From Frigoribacterium faeni (GTDB taxonomy: Bacteria > Actinomycetota > Actinomycetes > Actinomycetales > Microbacteriaceae), in the NCBI RefSeq assembly GCF_007988805.1, contig NZ_BJUV01000005.1:1-64000 (forward strand): a stretch of DNA of 64,000 bases, read 5' to 3'. The notes beneath the pieces are model-generated. The model was not told the origin of the DNA. It saw only the letters and a list, made by a program, of their open reading frames with translations, and did no database searches. The position numbers and the translations under genes were made by a program. Shown here one piece after another: positions 6,429 through 14,405 of the stretch. Each line of letters opens with the position of its first letter. Position 1 is the stretch's first letter.

Positions 6429-8921
6429 ATGCCCGGAACGAAGCCTCACGCCGAGAGACCAGATGCCGCTCCCCGCCCCGGGCACGACTCCGCCCCCGAG
6501 TCGGCAGCCGCGTCGAGCCCCGCGGACGTCCGCGCCCGTGGCTTCGTGCGCGTCCGCGGAGCGCGGGAGAACAACCTGCGCGACGTCGACGTCGACGTGC
6601 CGCGCGACAGCATCGTCGCGTTCACCGGAGTCTCGGGGTCGGGCAAGTCGTCGCTGGCGTTCGGCACGATCTTCGCCGAGGCTCAGCGCCGGTTCTTCGA
6701 GTCGGTGGCCCCGTACGCCCGCCGGCTGATCGCCCAGGGAGGCAACCCGCACGTCGACGAGATCACCGGCCTGCCGCCGGCCGTCGCGCTGCAGCAGCGG
6801 CGGGGTGCGCCCAGCTCGCGCTCCACCGTCGGCACGCTGACCACGCTCTCGAACTCGATGCGCATGCTCTACTCGCGGGCCGGCAGCTACCCCGCGGGAG
6901 CGGCACGGCTCGAGTCGGACTCGTTCTCGCCGAACACCGCCGCGGGAGCCTGCCCGCGCTGTCACGGACTCGGCATCGCGCACGAGGTGACCGAGTCGTC
7001 GGCCGTGCACGACCCGCGGCTCACGATCCGCGAGGGCGCGATCACCGCGTGGCCGGGAGCCTGGCAGGGCAAGAACCTCCGCGACGTCACCGCGGTGCTC
7101 GGCCACGACATCGACCGTCCCTGGCGCGACCTGCCCCGGGCCGACCGCGACTGGCTGCTCTTCACCGACGAGCAGCCCGTCGTCGAGGTGCGCCCGCAGC
7201 GCGACCGGGTCGCCAAGCCCTACAAGGGCCGGTTCTGGAGCGCCCGCGCCTTCGTGATGCACACGCTCGCCGACTCGCAGAGCGAGAGTCAGCGGACCAA
7301 GGTGCTCCAGTACGTCGAGAGCGGCCCGTGCTCCCTCTGCGGCGGCACGGGTCTGACCCGCGCGGCCCTCGACGTGACCTTCGCCGGCCGGACCATCGCC
7401 GAGCTCAACGCCCTGCCGATCGCGCAGCTGGGCGAGGTGCTGCGTCCGACGGCGACCCTCGCCTCCGCGACGGCCGCGGTCTCGGACGCCTCGTCGGGCG
7501 AGGTCACCGAGGTCGCCGTGCGGATCGCGGCCGACCTCCTCGCGCGCACCTCCGTGCTCGACGATCTCGGACTCGGCTACCTCAGCCTCGGCCGCGCCAC
7601 GCCCACCCTGTCGCCCGGCGAGATGCAGCGCCTCCGCATCGCGACCCAGCTCCGATCGGGTCTCTTCGGCGTCGTGTACGTCCTCGACGAGCCCAGCGCC
7701 GGCCTGCACCCCGCCGACGCCGAGCCGCTCGTCGTGGTGCTCGAGCAGCTGCGGGCGAGCGGCAACTCGGTCTTCGTCGTCGAGCACGACATGGGCATCG
7801 TCCGACGCGCGGACTGGGTCGTCGACGTGGGCCCGGGGGCCGGGAGCCAGGGAGGCGCGGTGCTCTACAGCGGGCCCGTCGCGGGCCTCTCCGGGGTCGC
7901 CGAGTCGGTCACGCGCCGGTTCCTCGACCCCGCGCCCGCCACCGGCGCCGACCCCGCCGCCCGCCGTCGGCCCGTCGACGCCCTCGAGCTGCGCGGCGTC
8001 ACCCGGCACAACCTCGAGGGAGTCGACGTCGACGTGCCCCTGGGCGTGCTCACGGCGGTGACGGGCGTGTCGGGGTCGGGCAAGTCCACGCTGGTCGGCG
8101 CCGTGCTCGCCGAGCGCGCGACCGACCACGACCGGGTCGACCGGGTCGTCCAGGTGGACCAGAAGCCCATCGGCCGCACGCCGCGCTCGAACCTCGCGAC
8201 CTACACCGGCCTGTTCGACGCTGTGCGCACGGCCTTCGCCTCGACGGACGAGGCCCGGGCCCGCGGCTACACGGCCGGGCGCTTCTCGTTCAACGTCGCC
8301 GGCGGGCGCTGCGAGGTGTGCCAGGGCGAGGGGTTCGTCTCCGTCGAGCTGCTCTTCCTGCCCGGCAGCTACGCTCCCTGCCCCGAGTGCCACGGCAGCC
8401 GCTACAACGACGAGACCCTCGAAGTGACCTGGCACGGGGTCACCGTCGCCGACGTGCTCGCGATGACGGTCGACGAGGCGGCGACGTCCCTCTCCGAGGT
8501 GACCCTCGCCTCCCGGGCCCTCGAGACGCTGCGGCAGGTCGGTCTCGGCTACCTCCGCCTCGGTCAGCCCGCCACCGAGCTCTCGGGCGGCGAGGCGCAG
8601 CGCATCAAGCTGGCCACCGAGCTGCAGCGCGCCCGGACCGGACACACCCTCTACCTGCTCGACGAGCCGACCACGGGGCTGCACCCCGCCGACGTCGAGC
8701 TGCTCGTGGCCCAGCTGCAGCGACTCGTCGACGCGGACAACACCGTCGTGGTGGTCGAGCACCACATGGGCGTCGTGGCGGCGTCCGACCACGTGATCGA
8801 CATGGGCCCCGCCGGGGGAGACGCGGGAGGCCGGGTCGTGGCCGTCGGCACGCCCGAGCAGGTGGCGGAGGCGCCGGGCAGCCGCACCGCCCCGTATCTC
8901 GCGGCGGCGCTGGCCGGCTGA
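6429..8921 (+). CDS. UvrA-family ABC ATPase, short UvrA2 type
   Basis: Cytoplasmic DNA-damage-type ABC ATPase, 830 residues, clearly shorter than canonical UvrA (about 950). Two ABC cassettes are visible: Walker A GVSGSGKSSL and GVSGSGKSTL, signatures LSPGEMQRLRIA and LSGGEAQRIKLA, and Walker B LDEPSAGLHP and LDEPTTGLHP. Zinc modules are CPRCHGLG in the first half and CEVCQGEGF...CPECHGSR in the second. The shorter length fits class II UvrA, which lacks the UvrB-interacting insertion and is linked to drug or damage tolerance in actinobacteria and Deinococcus. It stands alone. A dispersed motif copy follows the stop directly. Confidence 0.88.
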   Translation: MPGTKPHAERPDAAPRPGHDSAPESAAASSPADVRARGFVRVRGARENNLRDVDVDVPRDSIVAFTGVSGSGKSSLAFGTIFAEAQRRFFESVAPYARRLIAQGGNPHVDEITGLPPAVALQQRRGAPSSRSTVGTLTTLSNSMRMLYSRAGSYPAGAARLESDSFSPNTAAGACPRCHGLGIAHEVTESSAVHDPRLTIREGAITAWPGAWQGKNLRDVTAVLGHDIDRPWRDLPRADRDWLLFTDEQPVVEVRPQRDRVAKPYKGRFWSARAFVMHTLADSQSESQRTKVLQYVESGPCSLCGGTGLTRAALDVTFAGRTIAELNALPIAQLGEVLRPTATLASATAAVSDASSGEVTEVAVRIAADLLARTSVLDDLGLGYLSLGRATPTLSPGEMQRLRIATQLRSGLFGVVYVLDEPSAGLHPADAEPLVVVLEQLRASGNSVFVVEHDMGIVRRADWVVDVGPGAGSQGGAVLYSGPVAGLSGVAESVTRRFLDPAPATGADPAARRRPVDALELRGVTRHNLEGVDVDVPLGVLTAVTGVSGSGKSTLVGAVLAERATDHDRVDRVVQVDQKPIGRTPRSNLATYTGLFDAVRTAFASTDEARARGYTAGRFSFNVAGGRCEVCQGEGFVSVELLFLPGSYAPCPECHGSRYNDETLEVTWHGVTVADVLAMTVDEAATSLSEVTLASRALETLRQVGLGYLRLGQPATELSGGEAQRIKLATELQRARTGHTLYLLDEPTTGLHPADVELLVAQLQRLVDADNTVVVVEHHMGVVAASDHVIDMGPAGGDAGGRVVAVGTPEQVAEAPGSRTAPYLAAALAG

Positions 8922-8935
8922 CCCGCGCCTCCTCG
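8920..8935 (+). repeat. copy of dispersed GACCCGCGCCTCCTCG motif
   Basis: Exact motif starting inside the TGA stop codon of the UvrA2-type gene. The copy at 30030 has the same arrangement. Confidence 0.6.
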
Positions 8936-9029
8936 GCTCGTCGGCGCCGTCGCGCGTCACAATCGGTCACGGTTCGACCCGCGGCGACATGCTCCGCGCG
9001 GTCGGGCCTCGTCGCGGCATCGTGGGGTG

Positions 9030-9707
9030 ATGGTCAGCATCCCGTCGGAGATCGAGGTCCGCGGCACGGTCGTCGTGCTCGCGGGCCAGGGCGAGCGCAT
9101 CGACGACTTCGGCCCTCTCACGGAGCGCCTCGTGCTCGACGGCTACCGGGTCGAGCTCTTCGACGACGTGACCGTCGACGTGGGCGCGGTCCGGGCCGGC
9201 GTCCGCCGGCTGCTCGGCGACCCGGGGCTGCCGTCTCCGCGGGTCCTGCTCGGATCCGACGTCGGCGCCACCCTGGCGGCCTCGGTGGCGGCGGAGTTCC
9301 CGGCGGGGCTCGACGCCGTCGTCCTCGCCGGACTCGTGACGGTGCGGTCGCGGCGCAGCGCGCCCCATGCGATGGGCCGTCCCTTCGGCGACCCGCCCTC
9401 CGAGTCGTCCGGCACCCCGGCTCTGCCGTCGGGCCTGCGGCTGCCTCCGGCCCGGGCCCTGACCCTGCCGAGCCTGGTGTTCCACGGCGACGGCGACGAG
9501 GTCACCGACGTCGCCGACGCGGTCGGCTGGGCCTCGGACCTGCCGCGCGGAGCCGTCCGCATCGTGCAGCACGGCGGGCACGACGTCGTGACGGGCGTGC
9601 ACGCGAGGACCGTCACCGCGTCGCTCGTGCTGTTCCTCGAGCGGCAACGGAGCGACGGCCCCGTCGTCGTCGACGCCTTCGCGACCCGTCCGCCGCGCGA
9701 GACCTGA
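9030..9707 (+). CDS. alpha/beta-hydrolase fold protein with Asp at the nucleophile position
   Basis: 225 residues, small alpha/beta-hydrolase. Seen: an N-terminal strand TVVVLAGQGERIDDFGPLTE, a nucleophile elbow LLGSDVGATLAAS where Asp sits in the central place of G-x-N-x-G, the acid loop LVFHGDGDEVTDVADA, and a C-terminal histidine in GGHDVVTG. An Asp nucleophile is known from haloalkane dehalogenases and epoxide hydrolases; here the lid domain is very short, so the reaction cannot be named. Starts at GTG 9027 and ATG 9030 are adjacent and equally possible. It follows the UvrA2-type gene on the same strand after about 100 bases. Confidence 0.65.
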   Translation: MVSIPSEIEVRGTVVVLAGQGERIDDFGPLTERLVLDGYRVELFDDVTVDVGAVRAGVRRLLGDPGLPSPRVLLGSDVGATLAASVAAEFPAGLDAVVLAGLVTVRSRRSAPHAMGRPFGDPPSESSGTPALPSGLRLPPARALTLPSLVFHGDGDEVTDVADAVGWASDLPRGAVRIVQHGGHDVVTGVHARTVTASLVLFLERQRSDGPVVVDAFATRPPRET

Positions 9708-9838
9708 GCGCCGGCGCGACCCAGGCCCCCGGGGTGCGAGGACGGCGGCGGGCGCCATCGACCCCCGATCCGGCATCGAGATCGGGTTTTGTCCCGGTCG
9801 GCCCGGCGAGCCGCCCTCGTCCGGGCGTCGCCGGGACG

Positions 9839-9844
9839 TACCAT
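9839..9844 (+). promoter_or_regulatory. -10 hexamer TACCAT, leaderless promoter
   Basis: TACCAT ends 6 bases before the ATG at 9851. It rules out the much longer open frame that reaches upstream through the UvrA2-type region. Confidence 0.5.
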
Positions 9845-9850
9845 CCACGC

Positions 9851-11260
9851 ATGACCGACGACACGGACCTCTTGCGGACGGACGCCGACGCGCCCGCCGA
9901 GTTCCCCGTGAACCGGTTCCGCTCGACGTTCGTCGAGCCGACCCCGACCCCGGCGCCCTCCGCGGCGCCGACCCAGCAGGAGCACCACCCCGTGTCACAG
10001 ATCCTCGCCCCGGAGGCACGCCCCAGCCTCGCGCCGCGCCCCTCCTCGGTCCCGTCCCACCGTGCCGACGTCCCCGCAGCGGAGGTCGTCGCCAACGAGG
10101 TCACCGACGTCCGGCCGCTCAGCGTCCCCCGTCACTCCGTCGACACCTCGGCCATCACCCTGCCCGTCTTCGCCGTGCCGGTCGCTCCCGACCTCCCGCA
10201 GCCGCCCGAGCGGGTCACGCTCGACGACGACGTGCTGGCCCGCCTCGTCGGCGAGAGGTTCGACGACACGGCGACGGTCGATCTCATGGCCGTCGTGCAG
10301 GCCCAGATGCTGGCCCGGCGGGCCGAGGCCGCTCGCTTCGCCCGCTGGGAGAACGAGATCAGCCGGGTCGGCACCGACGAGGCCGCCCAGGTCCTCGCCC
10401 GGACCCGACTCCGATTCACCGGGGTCATCGACGTCGTCGGCGCGCTGCCGATCACCCACACGACGCAGACCGCCGCGAGTCCCGACGACCTCGACGACTC
10501 CGACACCAACCTGATCCCGATCGTCACGCCCGAGGAGGTCGCCGCCGACCTGGCGCTCCGGCGCGAGTCCGCCCGCCAGGCCGAGATCGAGCGGACGGGC
10601 TCCGGTCCGGTCGTCGTCGACGCGGCGACGATCGACGGCGCCGAGCCCGCGGCGGCCCTCCGGGGGCCGACGGTCGCCGGGCAGGCCCCGCCGGCTCCCG
10701 TCGACGAGACCCCCTCGTCCACGGGCGTCGCCCCCCAAGGCCACGAGGCGTCCGACCACGAGGCGTCCGGCCACGAGGCGTCCGGCCACGAGGCGTCCGG
10801 CCTCGCCGGCGTCCTCGCTCGGACCACCCTGCCCGTCCGCCTCGTCGTGGGCGCGTCCCTCGCCGTGGTCGTCGCCGCCCTCGTCCTCGCCGGCGTCGAC
10901 GGCGAGTCCCTGGCCACGGCCGTCGTGGCGACGCTCGCCGTCCCCCTCCTGGGCGGGCTCGCCGGCACCGGCGCCCTCGTGGCGGTCTCGGTCCGGCGCG
11001 CGACCTCCCCGTCGACCGTGCTCGACCGCCGTGGCCCGAGCGCCGTCGTGGCCGCGGTCGTCGTCGCCTCCGGCGCGGGCTTCGGGATCCTGTCGCCCGT
11101 GGTCGCCGCCCTCGGCTGGCAGGGCTATCTCGCCGCGTCGGTGGGCGCGTCCGGCCTCGGCTCGGGCGTCGCCGTCCCTCTGGCGCTCGTCGCCTCGGCC
11201 GTCGTGGCGTTCGTCGTGGCCGTTCTCGTCACCGGGGTCCGCTCCTCCGCTCGCGACTAG
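9851..11260 (+). CDS. unrecognised membrane protein with GHEAS tandem repeat
   Basis: 469 residues; I do not recognise the family. Residues 1-300 are soluble, acidic and rich in Pro, Ala and Thr, with one helix-forming stretch (about 125-165, including RRAEAARFARWENEISRVG). A pentapeptide repeat (HEASG/HEASD) follows at about residues 297-316, encoded by four 15-bp tandem copies. The last 150 residues hold about five hydrophobic segments, ending in VRSSARD. This layout suggests a cytoplasmic N-terminal domain anchored by a C-terminal helix bundle. The stop codon TAG is also the first half of the next gene's -10 hexamer. It could be lineage-specific. Confidence 0.7.
   Translation: MTDDTDLLRTDADAPAEFPVNRFRSTFVEPTPTPAPSAAPTQQEHHPVSQILAPEARPSLAPRPSSVPSHRADVPAAEVVANEVTDVRPLSVPRHSVDTSAITLPVFAVPVAPDLPQPPERVTLDDDVLARLVGERFDDTATVDLMAVVQAQMLARRAEAARFARWENEISRVGTDEAAQVLARTRLRFTGVIDVVGALPITHTTQTAASPDDLDDSDTNLIPIVTPEEVAADLALRRESARQAEIERTGSGPVVVDAATIDGAEPAAALRGPTVAGQAPPAPVDETPSSTGVAPQGHEASDHEASGHEASGHEASGLAGVLARTTLPVRLVVGASLAVVVAALVLAGVDGESLATAVVATLAVPLLGGLAGTGALVAVSVRRATSPSTVLDRRGPSAVVAAVVVASGAGFGILSPVVAALGWQGYLAASVGASGLGSGVAVPLALVASAVVAFVVAVLVTGVRSSARD
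10739..10798 (+). repeat. 15-bp in-frame tandem repeat, four copies
   Basis: Unit GGCCACGAGGCGTCC; copies at 10739, 10754 (one base different), 10769 and 10784. It encodes GHEAS, DHEAS, GHEAS, GHEAS in the unrecognised membrane protein. Length change would keep the frame. Confidence 0.9.
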
Positions 11261-11263
11261 GCT
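11258..11263 (+). promoter_or_regulatory. -10 hexamer TAGGCT overlapping an upstream stop codon
   Basis: TAGGCT starts with the TAG stop of the preceding gene and ends 6 bases before the GTG at 11270, so the Nif3-family gene is probably leaderless. Confidence 0.5.
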
Positions 11264-11269
11264 GTCGAG

Positions 11270-12085
11270 GTGTCCACCCTCGCCTCCGTCACCTCCGTCG
11301 TCGAACGTCTCTGGCCCCTCTCCGGCGCCGAGTCGTGGGATTCCCCGGGCCTGGTCGTGGGTGACCCCGAACGCCCGGTCCGGCACCTCCACCTGGCTGT
11401 CGACGCCGTGCTCGACACCGTGGACGAGGCCGTCGGTCTGGGTGCCGACCTCCTGCTCGTGCACCATCCGATGCTCTTCCGCGGCGTCACCACGGTCTCC
11501 GAGGACACCACCAAGGGCGCGCTGATCGCCCGTCTCGTGCGCGGCGACTGCGCCCTCGTGGCGGCTCACACCAACGCCGACGTCGTCGAGACCGGCACCT
11601 CCCGCGTGCTCGCCCACCAGCTCGGGCTCGTCGACCAACGGCCGATCACGCCCGGGCGGACGCCGACGACCGGCCTCGGCATCGTGGGCCGCCTGCCCGA
11701 ACCGGTCTCGCTCGTGGCGCTGGCGACCCAGCTGCGAGACATCCTCCCGCCCACGGCGTCCGGCATCCGGGTGGCCGGGCAGGCCGACCGTCGCGTCGAG
11801 ACGGTGGCGCTCTGCGCCGGCGCCGGCGACTCGCTGCTCGACGACCCCGCCGTGCGGGCGGCCGACGTGTACCTCACGAGCGACCTCCGCCACCACCCCG
11901 CCTCCGACGCCCGGGAGCTCATGCTGCTCGGTCGAGGACCCGCCCTGATCGACGTCTCGCACTGGGCGAGCGAATGGCTCTGGCTCGACACGGCGGCGGC
12001 CCAGCTCCGCGAGGCCCTCGACGACATAGAGGTCACGCTGAGCGATCTCCGGACCGACCCCTGGGACTTCACCGTCGTCCAGTGA
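11270..12085 (+). CDS. Nif3-like dinuclear metal centre protein (YbgI/YqfO family)
   Basis: 271 residues, the short form of the family. Metal-site motifs are visible: LLLVHHPMLFRG (two His) and VAAHTNADVV (His, Asp), plus a C-terminal ALIDVSHWASE with His and Glu that complete the dinuclear site in YbgI-type proteins. Members form hexameric toroids; some are annotated as GTP cyclohydrolase I type 2, but the physiological reaction is unsettled. The start is a GTG directly after a -10 hexamer. It precedes the CT398-like coiled-coil gene and rnpB, a neighbourhood that is common in actinobacteria. Confidence 0.88.
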   Translation: MSTLASVTSVVERLWPLSGAESWDSPGLVVGDPERPVRHLHLAVDAVLDTVDEAVGLGADLLLVHHPMLFRGVTTVSEDTTKGALIARLVRGDCALVAAHTNADVVETGTSRVLAHQLGLVDQRPITPGRTPTTGLGIVGRLPEPVSLVALATQLRDILPPTASGIRVAGQADRRVETVALCAGAGDSLLDDPAVRAADVYLTSDLRHHPASDARELMLLGRGPALIDVSHWASEWLWLDTAAAQLREALDDIEVTLSDLRTDPWDFTVVQ

Positions 12086-12102
12086 CACCCGACCATCCGA
12101 GG

Positions 12103-12118
12103 GGATCGCGCCTCCTCG
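12103..12118 (+). repeat. diverged copy of dispersed GACCCGCGCCTCCTCG motif
   Basis: GGATCGCGCCTCCTCG in the gap between the Nif3-family gene and the CT398-like gene. It matches the core CGCGCCTCCTCG exactly. Confidence 0.45.
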
Positions 12119-12164
12119 GCCCTCCCCTCTCCGAACAACCGCACCGACACGAAGAAGGCCACGA

Positions 12165-12905
12165 ATGCCGTTGACCGCCAGCCCCGACGACCAGGCCCTG
12201 CTGCTCGACCTCCAGAAGCTCGACACGACCCTGCAGCAGCTCGCCCACAAGGCCCGCAACCTCCCCGAGATCGCGGTGCTCGCGACCATCGACGGCGACG
12301 CCGCCCGCCTGCGGGGCCGGCTCGCCTCCGAGCAGGGCGCCTACGAGGACGCGGCGGCCGAGCTCGCCCGGATCGAGTCCGACGTCGCCGTCGTCGAGGC
12401 CCGCGTGGCCCGCGACCAGCAGCGGCTGGCGGCGACGTCGTCGGTGAAGGACGTCCAGGCGCTCGAGGGGGAGCTCACGGCCCTGGCCAAGCGCACCTCC
12501 GACCTCGAGGACATGCAGATCGACGTCATGGAGCGGGTCGAGAGCCTCGGCGCCGTCGTCCGTCTGACGCAGAGCGAGCTCGACCAGATCGACGATCGAC
12601 GCGAACAGGCGACGTCCTCGCGCGACGAGTCGCTGGCCGGCCTCGAGCTCGAACGGGCCCAGGTCGCCGCGGACCGGGCCACGATCGCGGCCCGCGTCCC
12701 CGCCGACCTCCTCGCCCTCTACGAGCGTCAGCGCGAGCGCTACGGCATCGGGGCGTCCCTGCTGCGCGGCGGCGTCTCGAGCGCCAGCGGCGTCACCCTC
12801 ACGGGCAGCGACCTGGCCGCCGTCCGGGCCGCGTCGGCCTACGACGTCGTCCTCTGCCCCGACAGCAACGCCGTGCTCGTCCGCACCTACGAATCGGGCA
12901 TCTGA
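12165..12905 (+). CDS. CT398-like coiled-coil protein with degenerate zinc ribbon
   Basis: 246 residues. Residues 15-190 are almost entirely heptad-rich helix (for example LQKLDTTLQQLAHKARNLPE, then EGELTALAKRTSDLEDMQID), the long coiled coil typical of the CT398/DUF164 family. In that family the C-terminus is a C4 zinc ribbon; here the corresponding segment runs GVSSASGVTLTGSDLAAVRA and ends DVVLCPDSNAVLVRT, with only one cysteine left, so zinc binding is probably lost. The start has AGAAGG upstream. It lies just before rnpB and after the Nif3-family gene. The function of the family is unsettled. Confidence 0.8.
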   Translation: MPLTASPDDQALLLDLQKLDTTLQQLAHKARNLPEIAVLATIDGDAARLRGRLASEQGAYEDAAAELARIESDVAVVEARVARDQQRLAATSSVKDVQALEGELTALAKRTSDLEDMQIDVMERVESLGAVVRLTQSELDQIDDRREQATSSRDESLAGLELERAQVAADRATIAARVPADLLALYERQRERYGIGASLLRGGVSSASGVTLTGSDLAAVRAASAYDVVLCPDSNAVLVRTYESGI

Positions 12906-12959
12906 CCCGACGCTCCGACTCGACGCCGGGCCCGTGACGCGGCGCCCGGCGTCCGCCGG

Positions 12960-12965
12960 TAGGCT
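12960..12965 (+). promoter_or_regulatory. -10 hexamer TAGGCT of rnpB
   Basis: TAGGCT lies 7-8 bases before the first base of the P1 helix of the RNase P RNA. Confidence 0.55.
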
Positions 12966-12971
12966 GGGGAG

Positions 12972-13362
12972 CGCGAATGGGTCGGCAAGACGGTCGCGTC
13001 GGCACGGGTCCGCCCGGGCCGCCGAGGAACGTCCGGGCTCCACAGAGCAGGGCGGTGGGTAACACCCACCCGGGGCAACCCGCGAGACAGTGCAACAGAG
13101 AGAAGACCGCCACGGTCGTCGCCGCGAGGCACGGCCGGGGTAAGGGTGAAACGGTGGTGTAAGAGACCACCAGCGGTTCGGGTGACCGACCGGCTAGGTA
13201 AACCTCGCCCGGAGCAAGGTCAGACAGAGGGCGTCGAGGTTGCTCGCCGAGTCCTCGGGTAGACCGCTAGAGAGCTGCGGCAACGTAGTTCCGAGAGAGA
13301 TGGCCGTCCACGGTGCGCGAGCATCGAGACAGAACCCGGCGTAGCAGCCGGCCCATTCGCCC
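12972..13362 (+). ncRNA. rnpB: RNase P catalytic RNA (bacterial type A)
   Basis: Catalytic RNA that trims tRNA 5' leaders. The ends are set by helix P1: 12973-12986 pairs with 13347-13360 (14 pairs, one G-U). Conserved cores are visible: GAGGAACGTCCGGGCTCC (about 13021), the AGGGTGAAACGGTG block (about 13143), AGAGACCACCAGC, and the 3' core GACAGAACCCGGCGTA (about 13328). The length of about 391 is normal for actinobacteria. Its neighbour, the CT398-like gene, supports the call. A strong 40-base hairpin follows. Confidence 0.93.
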
Positions 13363-13370
13363 CACGTGAC

Positions 13371-13410
13371 ATGCCCTGCTGCCGGAGGCGCGCCTCCTGC
13401 AGCAGGGCAT
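13371..13410. terminator. 40-base near-perfect hairpin 3' of rnpB
   Basis: The outer 12-base arms ATGCCCTGCTGC / GCAGCAGGGCAT pair perfectly around an inner palindrome GGAGGCGCGCCTCC, with one internal mismatch. There is no T-run after it. It probably ends or protects the rnpB transcript; its core contains both orientations of the dispersed GCGCCTCC motif. Confidence 0.7.
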
Positions 13411-13512
13411 CGTCACGTCCGGTCCGGCTGCCCGTGCTGTCGGGGACCCGACGTGTGCCGATCGCGACCGGTCCGCCGGTGTCTCGTGTGCCGAACCCGA
13501 CCCGAGGCCCGC

Positions 13513-13548
13513 GACACGCCGCCTCCCCGTGGATGTGAGCGGCGTGTC
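13513..13548. repeat. inverted repeat between rnpB and ppgK
   Basis: 10-base arms GACACGCCGC (13513) and GCGGCGTGTC (13539), extended by an outer CGAGG/CCTCG pairing. The gap 13411-13609 otherwise shows no gene. It could be the ppgK terminator on the minus strand. Confidence 0.45.
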
Positions 13549-13578
13549 GACCTCGGGCGGTCGCGATGTGCACACCCC

Positions 13579-13606
13579 GGGAGGCGCGGGTCGGGAGGCG
13601 CGGGTC
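13579..13606 (-). repeat. two tandem copies of the dispersed GACCCGCGCCTCCC motif
   Basis: Two back-to-back 14-base units just after the ppgK stop; read on the ppgK strand each is GACCCGCGCCTCCC. Same place and orientation relative to a stop as the copies at 8920 and 30030. Confidence 0.65.
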
Positions 13607-13609
13607 GGG

Positions 13610-14371
13610 TCAGACCGCCGGGTTCGACGACGCGGCGAGGGCGGCGGCGCCCATGATCCCCGCGTTGTTCCGCAGCGTCGCCGGGACGATCTCGGCCCGG
13701 AGGTCGAGGAGCGGCAGGAACTCGGCGTGGTGCTTCGAGACGCCGCCGCCGACGATGATCAGGCGCGGGTAGAGCAGCGCCTCGAGGTGCGAGTAGTACT
13801 TCTGCAGCCGCTTCGCCCAGTGCTTCCAGCTGAGGTCGTCGCGCTCCTTGGCCGCGTACGAGGCCTTGGTCTCGTAGTCCTTGCCGCCGATCTCGAGGTG
13901 GCCGAGCTCGGCGTTCACGATGAGCACGCCGTCGTTGATCAGCGCCGTGCCGATGCCCGTGCCGAGGGTCGTCATGATGACGAGTCCGTCGACGCCCTTC
14001 GCGGCGCCGAAGCGGGTCTCGGCGTAGCCGGCGGCGTCGGCGTCGTTGACGAAGTGGATGTCGCGGCCGAGCGTGGTCTCGAACAGCTTCTCGGCCTCGA
14101 ACCCGATCCACTTCTTCGAGACGTTCGCGGCCGAGAGGGTCTTGCCGTCCATGATGGCGGCGGGGAAGCAGACTCCCACGGGCATGGTGTCGTCGTCGAT
14201 GCCGAGCTCGTCCACGATCTGCTTGACCACCGCCACGATGTCGTCGGGCTCGCCGCCCTCCGGGGTGCTCTTCTTGAGCCGGTCGGTGAGCAGCTCGCCG
14301 GTCTCGAGGTCGACGATCGCCCCCTTGATGCCGGTGCCGCCGATGTCGATGCCCACTGCCTTCTGTGCCAT
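13610..14371 (-). CDS. ppgK: polyphosphate glucokinase (ROK family)
   Basis: Cytoplasmic enzyme that phosphorylates glucose with polyphosphate (and usually ATP), 253 residues, normal length. Seen: the N-terminal phosphate motif GIDIGGTGIKGA, the sugar-binding FVNDADAAGYAE block with catalytic Asp, the second phosphate motif TTLGTGIGTALI, and the ROK-type ELGHLEIGGKDYE. The C-terminus has RLIIVGGGVSKHH, as in actinobacterial PpgK. AAGGAAGGA before the ATG supports the start. It lies 34 bases downstream of map on the same strand and is probably co-transcribed. Confidence 0.92.
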   Translation of the reverse strand: MAQKAVGIDIGGTGIKGAIVDLETGELLTDRLKKSTPEGGEPDDIVAVVKQIVDELGIDDDTMPVGVCFPAAIMDGKTLSAANVSKKWIGFEAEKLFETTLGRDIHFVNDADAAGYAETRFGAAKGVDGLVIMTTLGTGIGTALINDGVLIVNAELGHLEIGGKDYETKASYAAKERDDLSWKHWAKRLQKYYSHLEALLYPRLIIVGGGVSKHHAEFLPLLDLRAEIVPATLRNNAGIMGAAALAASSNPAV

Positions 14372-14405
14372 GGGTGCATCCTTCCTTGGGGTCGCGTGGT
14401 GAGCG

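Noticed and set aside
6392-11260. 1622-codon plus-strand frame joining the UvrA2 region to the GHEAS protein
   Set aside because: The first two thirds are out of frame with UvrA2 and have no motif; a -10 hexamer and ATG at 9851 define the real gene.
13411-13609. Small gene between the rnpB hairpin and ppgK
   Set aside because: Only short open frames without start signals; the region is explained by an inverted repeat and two motif copies.
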